Shown here piece by piece: positions 55,617 through 64,000 of a DNA stretch of 64,000 nucleotides; the stretch's first letter is position 1, and each line of letters opens with the position of its first letter. This DNA is from Aliivibrio fischeri. GTDB lineage: Bacteria > Pseudomonadota > Gammaproteobacteria > Enterobacterales > Vibrionaceae. Below the pieces are notes generated by a model. It saw nothing but the letters and a program-made list of their open reading frames with translations. It was not told where the DNA came from and did no database searches. The stretch covers positions 1,178,001-1,242,000 of the forward strand of contig CP160630.1 of the NCBI GenBank assembly GCA_038993745.2. Direction: 5' to 3'. The position numbers and the translations under genes were made by a program.

Positions 55617-58600
55617 TTAAGCCATATCATTTGGATCAGCAATTGTGATTTGGTCTTCATCACAGTCACTCCAAATGGTAACCTCATCACCTGCACTGTT
55701 TGAAAAAGTATAACCATTTAACGTACTAGTATCGATATTACTGGCTTCATACGCTTCTTTTAATCCACTATCCATACTCAATGGATTACCTATTAATTGC
55801 CAATGAGAACCATCGATATTTAACGTTTCTACACCCGAACAAACAAATTGGCTGTTTGCTTCTCCTGCGGTGTCATTAACCAAAATCTTATCTAATGCTA
55901 TTTTTAGCTCTGTATTAGAGGTATTAACAACCACTCCTTCTATTTCTTGATAAGCCGTTTGGGTCATATCTATAATGTTATCCTTGCCATCACTTCCTAC
56001 AACCATAACATCAAACCCTTCACCACCACTAAAATGAACAGTTGTACCATCAGTTGTATTAATATCTTCTTGGTCAAAGACTAACGTGTCATTTCCTGCT
56101 CCAGCAAATAATTGGTCACTACCTGAACCACCATCCAGATAATCATTACCATCTTGACCAAAAATTAAATCATTACCAGAACCTCCGTCAAGTGTATCGT
56201 TACCAATCCCTCCATCAAGGTAATCATCATCATTACCTCCGGAGAGAGAGTCAGAGCCTTCTCCACCAGAAAGGGTATCCGCACCAGAACCACCAGAGAG
56301 AGTATCATTACCTACATCACCATAAAGGGAATCTGCATGATTACCACCAGATAAACTATCATCACCTTCTTGACCATAAAGGATGTCTTCACCTGACCCC
56401 CCTTGCAGAGAATCATTACCTTCTTCTCCCCAGAGCACATCATTTCCACTATCGCCTTTTAAGGTATCGTTACCATCTCCACCATAAAGAGTATCTTCAC
56501 CTGAACCGCCTGAAAGATAATCATTCCCTGAATTTCCATAAAGTTGATCATTATCATTTTGACCAAATAATCGGTCATCTCCAATCCCCCCATCAAGGGT
56601 ATCGGATCCTACCCCTCCATATAATTTGTCGTTATCTTCACCGCCAAACAGTTGATCATTACCTGAGCCTGATATTAGAGTATCGTTTCCAGCATCGCCT
56701 TGCAGTACATCATTTCCAGAGCCCGATTCAACTTTATCGGCACCTTCACCACCGAACAATTGATTATCTCCTCCAGAGGTAAATAGTGTATCGTTACCGG
56801 AACCTCCACGTAAAACATCATCACCAATACCTGAGGTTAGATTATCATTACCTTCACCACCATCTAGTGTATTAATGCCATCACCACCATCTAGTGTATC
56901 GCTACCTAACCCACCAACTAGCACATCATTGCCAGACCCCGACTTGAGACTATCATTTCCCTCACCGCCATCTAACGTATTGTGGCCACTTAGTGCCTCT
57001 AATCGATCATCTCCAGCATCCCCGTATAATGAATCATTGCCTGAACCACCATATAATATATCGTTATCGTTGTTCCCATGAAGAATGTTGTTACCTGATT
57101 CGGCGTGTAATTCATCTTGTCCATCACCGCCAGATAAACTGTCATTGCCTGAACCTGCAAATAACTTATCATTTCCTAAACCGCCTTCAAGTGCATCATT
57201 TCCTTCTCCCCAGCAAGAATATCATCACCATCTTGCCCTTGAAGTAAATCAGCTCCTTGCCCACCATCAAGGTAATCAACTCCGCTACCACCAGCTAATG
57301 AATCCTCACCTTCAGCACCATATAAGGTATCAGCGCCACTACCAGCAACTACATTATCAGACCCACTGCCACCAAATAATGTATTTGTACCATCACCAAG
57401 ATCTATCGTATTTTTCCCTGCCTCTCCATATACAATATCGTCTCCGGAACCGGCTGTTATCGTATCAACACCACCTCCAGCATAGAGTGTATTATCACCT
57501 TCACCACCTTGAATAATATCAGCACCTTCACCACCGAATAACGTATCACTAGACGCACTGCCTATAAGAGTATCGTTTCCTTCTCCACCATAAACTTGGT
57601 GACTTCCTGTCACTGCAGCAATTAATGTATCGTTTCCTGCACCACAACAAGTGTGTCTTGTCCATCATCAGTTAAAGTATCATCTCCTTCACCACCAGAA
57701 AGAAAATCGTAGCCTTCTCCACCAACTAAAGTGTCATTTCCATCGCCACCAAAAAGACTATCATTCCCTAATCCTCCTTCTAGACTGTCATTACCAGATC
57801 CACCATCAACACTGTCATCACCAACCCCGCATCAATGATGTCAGCACCGGCTCCTGCATAAATAATGTCATCACCTGAGCCTGCGGTAATCGTATCCTCA
57901 TCAATACCGCCATAAATAATATCGTTACCAGAACCAGCATCAATGGCATTAATACCTGCATCGCCATAAATAGTGTCGTCTCCCTCACCGGCATTTACAG
58001 TATCATTACCCGTACCAGCACTTAAAACATCACTACCTAAACCACCAATTAAAAGATCATCATTACTGCCGCCATATAACTCATCATTTTCTTCAGATCC
58101 AATAAGTTCATCGTTACCTTGTCCACCGATAAGAATACTTGCATGCTCACCTGCGTGTAAGAAGTCATCTCCGCCCTCACCAACAAGTTTGTTGTTTCCT
58201 TCTTCACCATATACAAGATCATTTCCAGAGCCAGCATAAACAGCATCATTCCCAGACCCCGCATAAACAACATCTGCGCCACCGCCTGAATAGACAGTAT
58301 CATCGCCAGAACCTGACTCAATTGTATCTATTCCGGAGCCAGAAAATATCTGATCATCTCCCTCTCCTGTTAATATTCGGTTTTCCCCATCACCTGAATA
58401 CACAATATCGTCACCAATACCAGTATCAATAATGTCAGAACCACCTTCAGAATAAACAGTATCGGCCCTTCACCTGTAGTAATTTGATTAATGCCAGAAC
58501 CAGCAAAAACGAGGTCATCACCCGTACCACTATCGATAATATCGTCACCAAAATCGGTATAAATTGTGTCATTGCCTTCACCAGATTGAATGGTGTTATC

Positions 58601-60058
58601 ACCTATTTCACCAAATATGGTATCAGCGCCATCACCTGAATCGATAAGGTCATTACCACTACCAGCATAAATAAAATCATCTCCATCTCCAGAGTTAATA
58701 ATATCGTCACCTTGATTGGCATGAATAACATCGTCTCCAGAACCACCTTCTAAGGTATCTGAACCTTGCCCACCATACAGTTGATCATTACCTTCCCCAC
58801 CAATGAGATGATCATCACCGTCATCACCATAAAGTGCGTCATCACCAAGACCACCAATAACGGTATCATCACCTAATTCACCAAATAACTGGTCATTGCC
58901 TTCATTTCCAGATAACTGATCGTTACCATCACCACCAAGTAGCAAATCGTTACCGTGTTGGCCATCGATCACATCATCGCCAGCCCCACCTAGTGCGAAA
59001 TCATCTCCGGCTCCACCTTGAATAACATCATCCCCTGCATCACCTTGAAGTTCATCGTTTCCTTCACCTCCATAGAGTTGATCGGCACCAACGCCTCCAA
59101 GGAGTAAATCATCACCGGTATCACCATAAAGCACATCGTTGCCATCATCACCAATGATAATGTCATTACCATCACCACCTTCAATACGATCATGACCTAA
59201 TTCACCAAGCAAGGTGTCATTACCTTCATTACCAAAAAGAGTATCGTCACCATCACTACCTAATAACGTGTCAGCACCATCACCACCATGCAATTCATCA
59301 TTGCCACTACCACCGATTAAAACATCATTACCTTCACCACCAAATAGACGATCATCATTGATATCGCCATCTAAGAAGTCATCTCCAGCTCCACCAATTA
59401 ATAAATCAGATCCTTGCTGTCCAAAGATCGTATCATCGCCTTTTCCACCATCAATGAGATCGTCGTAAATGTTATGTGCAATGAATTCAACAGATTCAAT
59501 ATCAGTGAGTACATCACCATTAGGATCTTTTATAATAAAATTAATAACTTGATTATCATTCACTTCATCAGCAGTAAAACTAATATCCAGTTCAATTTCA
59601 CCGTTTTCATTTACTGGTGCTTGAACTGTCTTGATTACACTGCCATTTTGATCTGTCAATTCAATCGTGGCTGTGGTTAATACTGAATTGAGTGTAAATT
59701 TTGTTGTTATATTACCGACATCATCCACTAAATAATTACCTAGTCGAGCACCATGGGTAATTTCTTCTGTCGCTACACTTTCAGTGGCATTAAATTGATA
59801 AACAGACTGTGATACACCCCAAGAGTCATCATTAGGTGGTGTATTTGAAACCTCCGATGAATGTTGGTCAGATGCATACTCTACATCGCCAAAAACAGTA
59901 TCCTTTCCTTCACCACCAGAAATAACATCACTACCTTCACCTCCAGCAATATGATCATCTCCAGATAAACCTTCAACTTGATCACTACCTGACTTAGCAT
60001 TTACGTTATCATCTTCTGATGTTCCCGTGATCGTATCGTTATATTTGGTTCCTTCCAT
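55617..60058 (-). CDS. Large RTX calcium-binding repeat protein, four frameshifts as read
   Basis: About 1480 residues after restoring four bases. Most of it is tandem G-G-x-G-x-D-x-(L/I/V/F)-x nonapeptides ([20 protein letters not shown] and so on), which fold as calcium-dependent beta-rolls outside the cell. Residues about 60-180 form an interrupting beta domain ([26 protein letters not shown]). The final about 130 residues are non-repetitive and acidic ([16 protein letters not shown] at the end), the expected uncleaved T1SS signal. Frame breaks lie at C-runs on the forward strand near 58466, 57825, 57642 and 57208; one base each restores GGEGND-type repeats. AGAGG precedes the ATG at 60058. 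Converges on the PrtD/PrtE pair, its likely exporter. Confidence 0.88.
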
Positions 60059-60185
60059 TCTGACCTCTCTGTTATTAATAACAATGATATTAATTAGTAA
60101 TAAGCGACCATAAACTGCATGGCAGTTATATTAGAATAGGAATAAATAAGTGGATATCCAGAGAGAATAGGTAAAAGTAATTCAG

Positions 60186-61194
60186 TTAAAATGAAAAAGA
60201 GTAAGAAAGAGAAATAGAACCATCAACAAATCGACCAGTTCCTTCACCTCTTTCAGATGAGTTCCATCGATTTCCTGAATAATTATTATATTGAAGAGTA
60301 ATGGTTCCTGGACGCCAATCAAAATAACCAAAACCATAGGTATAATCTGGATTCCATGGCTGTTGTTGATTTTTATCTAAATAATAAAAAGCAGTACCAT
60401 TAATATACCAATTACCAAAAATAGAATATTTGCACCCTAATGATAATGTTTTATGCCCATTTAAATATTCAGTTGTTGCTAAATTAAAGTATTCATGTGT
60501 GTAATTAAAATTTACCTGACAACCAATACTTCCCTCTGATGTAAACGTAAACCAATCGACAAATGGCTCAACTATAGGAAACTTCCACCCAAGAGACCAT
60601 GTACCTTGATTAAAATAAGTCACTGACTCACCATCCTTCGGATTGAATCTATTTCCACCATAATTAGCATACACCAAACTTAACGTATAAGGCCGCCAAT
60701 CACTGTATCCAAAGACATAAGTAAAATCAGGATTCCATACTTGTTGTTGTTCTTGGTCTATATAATAGTATGCAGTACCAGAAATAAACCAACTACCCAA
60801 AATACTGTATTTCAATGATAGTGTAGCGGTTTGATTTGTGTTTGTCGGCCCAGTTGTCGCTCCTACTGGTATATTGGCGGGAGAGGTTTCTAGAAGAGGG
60901 TAATGGTAACCAACATTTCCACTTAAACCGTGAAAAAAACCTTGCTCATCTTCCATTGCTTAATTGGAAAATAAAATGAACTTTGCACACCATTCCATAT
61001 GTGATCCGCTTCTGTTGCTATCGATTCTGAAGTGGATCTCTGCGTAGTAATCACAGGTGATATCGGCGCATTTTTATGTTTTGCACTATTAGATAAGAAT
61101 TCGTCCGCTAACGTTAAAAATGGAAAAAAGAAAAACAGAAAAAAAACAAAGAACAACAAACTGATATATCAATTTTGCTACTTTTTAAGCTCAT
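60186..61194 (-). CDS. Duplicated outer-membrane beta-barrel protein, frameshifted as read
   Basis: About 336 residues after correction. A signal peptide rich in Phe ends near TLA-D. The mature part has two copies, about 125 residues apart, of LKYSI(L/F)G(S/N)W(F/Y)I(S/N)GTA(F/Y)YY-x-D plus W(N)PD(F/Y)TY-x-FGY-x-DWRP and a strand with Y-GGNR-x-N or YSGNRWN, ending SLSYSFSF with the terminal Phe of outer-membrane barrels. The frame breaks at an A7 run on the forward strand (60933-60939), and the start at ATG 61194 needs one more base in an A8 run (61139-61146). No family recognised. Could be a surface receptor or anchor related to the adjacent RTX protein. Confidence 0.65.
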
Positions 61195-61299
61195 CAAATT
61201 AGGCATCCATCCATAGATAAATCAGCAGTAGGTAAATAAGCTTTTAATACAAAATAAAGCTTATTTACTAATCTAGGATAGATTGATTATAAAAACCAA

Positions 61300-62565
61300 T
61301 TACACAACTGCTTGCTTTGATTTTTCCTTATCAAACCAACGCTGTAAAGCTTTTGGAGACATAATGTTTGGGTCTCCCAGTTGATGGTCCTCTGCATTAA
61401 CTAATTCTGGAGGTAATGTATTTATGATTAACTCTAAATCTTTGTGAGACTTAACTTCTTTATCAAACACTGCAGCCATTTCATTACTATGAAGAGCATT
61501 TCTTGCTCTCACTGCTTTCACCAAACCACCAAGTAAGGTATACCAAGTTGTCATTGGACCTTGTGTAATCGATGCCGATTCTTCTGCTGAATCAATAAAG
61601 GCAAATGGAACGGTTGTAATCGATTTATTTTTTTCCATAGCAGCAAGAATCCAATCAGTATCAAATGAAAAATCGTATACTGTCGGTGCCTTTAATATAT
61701 CACTCAAAGCATCTTGCCCATATAATTTAAAAGCAGCTTGAGTGTCTTTAATCCCTTGACTGAATATCTGAACCCCTATCATGCGCTGCATATGGCGTAA
61801 TGTTTTTATACCAACTCCCCAACGCTCTTCCTGCTTAACTAAAATAGAATCCTTATGCTTACGGTTACCTAGTACAACTTCTGCTTTTTTCTCAGCATAA
61901 GGTGCAAGTAATAAACCAATTTGTCCTAAATGAACCGAGTTATCGGCATCCGTATAAACAACGCAATCAACACCATCTTCAAGAGCTTTTTGGCACCCTA
62001 AAATAATAGCTCCTCCTTTTTTTGAATCGTTAACATCAACTAAATTTTTTAAAGGTCCCTCTGTAGTAGGAATCGCATCACTTAGTTTCATAATATGAAT
62101 TTGAGACTCTGATGAAAGTTGCGAAACCATTTTTTTAGCAATGGTATAACTTCCATGAGGGCATCCATCATCAACCGGATACAAAGTCCAGCTAACATTA
62201 GTACCTTTTGTTATCCAATTTAATTGGTCTATTTTAGTAAGTAACGAATTTTCACCATTTGGGTTATGTTTTGATTTTTTATTTAATCGATGATGTTCTC
62301 CCCACATAGCAAAGACAACTCCTACACTTAGCGGTGTCGATATATTTAATATTAATCGGCGAGACTCAACTAATTTAACAGCTAGTCTAAACATTAATGG
62401 AGCAGACTCGGCATCAACAAAATTGTTAAATTCAGAAATCGATATATGTTCAAAAGAAATAAGCTTATCTGCCAATAATAATAATTTATTCTGATCTTTT
62501 TCACAGGTTAGATCAAACGTGTTATCTGAATTAGAAATAATATCTGAAATGATTTTTCTATCCAT
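61300..62565 (-). CDS. Family 2 glycosyltransferase
   Basis: 421 residues, no signal peptide or membrane helices. TLYPVDDGCPHGSY and VYTDADNSVHLGQIG give the nucleotide-sugar and D-x-D like metal motifs of GT-A fold GT2 enzymes (near residues 155 and 205). AGGAAG lies eight bases before the ATG. The acceptor is unknown. Between the RTX/beta-barrel genes and signalling genes, modification of a secreted protein or of a matrix sugar is a reasonable guess only. Divergent from the REC-PP2C gene. Confidence 0.75.
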   Translation of the reverse strand: MDRKIISDIISNSDNTFDLTCEKDQNKLLLLADKLISFEHISISEFNNFVDAESAPLMFRLAVKLVESRRLILNISTPLSVGVVFAMWGEHHRLNKKSKHNPNGENSLLTKIDQLNWITKGTNVSWTLYPVDDGCPHGSYTIAKKMVSQLSSESQIHIMKLSDAIPTTEGPLKNLVDVNDSKKGGAIILGCQKALEDGVDCVVYTDADNSVHLGQIGLLLAPYAEKKAEVVLGNRKHKDSILVKQEERWGVGIKTLRHMQRMIGVQIFSQGIKDTQAAFKLYGQDALSDILKAPTVYDFSFDTDWILAAMEKNKSITTVPFAFIDSAEESASITQGPMTTWYTLLGGLVKAVRARNALHSNEMAAVFDKEVKSHKDLELIINTLPPELVNAEDHQLGDPNIMSPKALQRWFDKEKSKQAVV

Positions 62566-62745
62566 GGTTTAGTCTTCCTTTTAGTTATTGAAATAACATA
62601 TTTAAAAAAACATAGGAAAGAGAAATATAAAAAACCATTAATAAAAAAAATAAGTACTTCTGCCTTGAATCGTTGTTTTTATGTCCTAGGCTAGATAAAA
62701 GCATTCAATCGTATGTTTGAGTTAAGGCTATGGGAAAGGATACCA

Positions 62746-63999
62746 ATGGAATACATTTTAGTTGTAGATGATGACCCCGTCAGTCTTTTATTTATGTCCT
62801 CACTACTAAAACGTTGTGGTTATCAGGCTATATCCGCTAAAAATGGACTTGAAGCCATGATTATTTTACAAGATAACCCTCAAATACAATTTGTATTAAG
62901 TGACTGGATAATGCCAGAAATGGATGGCATTGAATTATGTAAACGATTGAAAGAAATAGCATTTGATCGCTATATTTTCTTTGTTTTATTATCAGGTAAA
63001 AATGACCAGCACTCTATAATTAACGGAATAAACGCTGGTGCAGATGATTTTATTGTTAAAGGTACTGATGCTAAAGAGCTAGAAGCTCGTGTAAAAGCAG
63101 GCTTTCGCACACTAGAACTACACAATAAAATAATCGAAAAAAACCAAGAATTGGACTCAGCTTACGCAACAATACGCAAAGATCTTGATTCTGCTGGCGA
63201 TCTTATACGTCAATTATTACCAACCCAAACCAACTTTATTGGCGTGGAATTAAATTATATTTCCATACCCAGTGCACAAATTGGAGGAGATATGTTGGGA
63301 TACATGCAGTTGGATCCTGATCATCTCGCTTTTTATCTTTTTGATGTCGCAGGACACGGTGTGTCATCTGCATTAATGTCTTTTTCAGTTCAACAAAGTT
63401 TATCTGTCATTGACGGACCATCATCAATAGTAAAAGACACTCAAAATCGAATTATTCCTCCAGAAGAAGTGATTAATAAACTTAATAAACTCTATATCAG
63501 TGACGATAAGATCCAACTTTATTTCACCATGATTTATGCCGTACTAAATGTCAAAACTGGCGTAATACATTACTGTTCAGCAGGCCATCCTCCGCTAGTT
63601 TGGCTACACAATGTTACGAAAAAAGCTGAGTTAATTGGTCATGAGAACTTTGTTGTTGGTGCTTTTGATTTTGTTGATTACCAATCATCGCAAATACAAC
63701 TAGAACCAAACGATAAAATCTGGTTGTACTCAGATGGAATAACTGAGGCGGAAAACAAACCAAAAACGAAACAATTTACCGAAAATGGGCTTAGAAAAGC
63801 CATTATGGACATTCACAATCACCCAACCCATTTACAAACTGAACTGCTCGTTAATCGAGTAAGAACTTGGCAAGAATCAAACTTATTTGATGATGATGTT
63901 AGTGTTCTTGCTGTTGAGTGGAAAGGCTATTCAAAACAAGAGGATGACTCATGCAATACGAAATTAACAACCAAGGTAAATGCACAGTTTTTCAGATAA
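62746..63999 (+). CDS. Response regulator with PP2C/SpoIIE-type serine phosphatase output
   Basis: 417 residues. REC domain with Asp53 (LSDWIMP), acidic DDD at 8-10 and Lys in IVKGTDAKE, a coiled linker (about 125-160), then an RsbU-like phosphatase domain: GGDMLGYM, FDVAGHGVSSAL, SAGHPPLVW, SDGITEA and DDDVSVLAVEW carry the metal-binding Asp and Gly residues. It would dephosphorylate a STAS-domain antagonist when its receiver is phosphorylated. Start taken at ATG 62746 with AGGA upstream, 33 bp inside the longest ORF. Its final codons overlap the start of the next gene. Confidence 0.9.
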   Translation: MEYILVVDDDPVSLLFMSSLLKRCGYQAISAKNGLEAMIILQDNPQIQFVLSDWIMPEMDGIELCKRLKEIAFDRYIFFVLLSGKNDQHSIINGINAGADDFIVKGTDAKELEARVKAGFRTLELHNKIIEKNQELDSAYATIRKDLDSAGDLIRQLLPTQTNFIGVELNYISIPSAQIGGDMLGYMQLDPDHLAFYLFDVAGHGVSSALMSFSVQQSLSVIDGPSSIVKDTQNRIIPPEEVINKLNKLYISDDKIQLYFTMIYAVLNVKTGVIHYCSAGHPPLVWLHNVTKKAELIGHENFVVGAFDFVDYQSSQIQLEPNDKIWLYSDGITEAENKPKTKQFTENGLRKAIMDIHNHPTHLQTELLVNRVRTWQESNLFDDDVSVLAVEWKGYSKQEDDSCNTKLTTKVNAQFFR

Positions 64000-64000
64000 A
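63951..64000 (+). CDS. Start of a probable STAS-domain anti-sigma-factor antagonist (partial)
   Basis: The ATG at 63951 opens MQYEINNQGKCTVFQI before the window ends. This overlaps the tail of the REC-PP2C gene by 49 bases in another frame. AGGATGA just upstream can serve as ribosome binding site. The short beta-strand start resembles STAS proteins, and RsbU-like phosphatases are commonly followed by such a partner, but only 16 residues are visible. Confidence 0.45.
   Translation, partial: MQYEINNQGKCTVFQI

Noticed and set aside
55617-58403. Several separate short RTX genes
   Set aside because: All pieces lie in register once single G bases are restored at runs, and every junction falls inside a GGxGxD repeat, so one gene is the simpler reading.
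56192-59468. Long His/Leu- and Ser/Pro-rich open frames on the plus strand across the RTX gene
   Set aside because: They are reverse-strand shadows of the repetitive GGxGxD codons and have no ribosome binding sites.

Overview
The window is AT-rich gammaproteobacterial DNA that reads as Vibrionaceae. The closest fit I can offer by eye is an Aliivibrio-type genome; this is inferred from base composition, gene content and the style of the secretion and c-di-GMP genes, not from a marker gene. The left edge holds the start of a Tat-exported TMAO/DMSO-type molybdoenzyme.

Region 1 (about 1.0-22 kb) is a chondroitin-sulfate-type glycosaminoglycan utilisation locus. A KdgM-family porin admits oligosaccharides. 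A secreted PL8 lyase cuts the polymer. Two Cys-type sulfatases, matured by an anaerobic sulfatase-maturating radical-SAM enzyme, remove sulfate. A GH105 hydrolase splits the unsaturated disaccharide. KduI and KduD process the uronate half. A mannose-family PTS (AgaV/W/E/F), AgaA, AgaS and KbaZ/AgaZ take the N-acetylgalactosamine half. AgaR heads the eleven-gene leftward operon (about 19.2 to 9.2 kb). The two divergent control regions (5.5-5.7 kb and 19.2-19.6 kb) share a repeated CTTTCG(A/T)T-N6-CG element that is a good candidate AgaR operator. A DUF2264 protein and a Fur-box FTR1 iron permease sit within the block.

Region 2 (22-29.2 kb) is mixed: a GH20 hexosaminidase lipoprotein with CRP-like sites upstream, a DUF1097 membrane protein, an FG-GAP-repeat lipoprotein, a LysR regulator and a tRNA-Asn/Thr/Ser cluster with a stringent-type promoter.

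Region 3 (29.2-64 kb) looks devoted to surface attachment and biofilm. It has a hybrid kinase plus REC-GGDEF pair and a 2352-residue cadherin-like adhesin. Divergent from the adhesin is an operon encoding an Hpt protein, HlyD, a hybrid kinase lacking its phospho-acceptor His, TolC, and two ABC subunits with degenerate ATPase motifs. GH16 and DUF3131 genes follow. A second, canonical type I secretion pair (PrtD-like ABC plus HlyD) with three small or unknown genes converges on a large RTX protein. Then come a duplicated beta-barrel protein, a GT2 glycosyltransferase, and a REC-PP2C phosphatase followed by the start of what is probably a STAS partner.

An important caveat is that about fifteen single-base frameshifts are visible. 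All are one-base deficits, almost all in homopolymers, and coding sense continues perfectly on both sides. I read them mainly as sequencing or assembly errors and describe those genes as single units.
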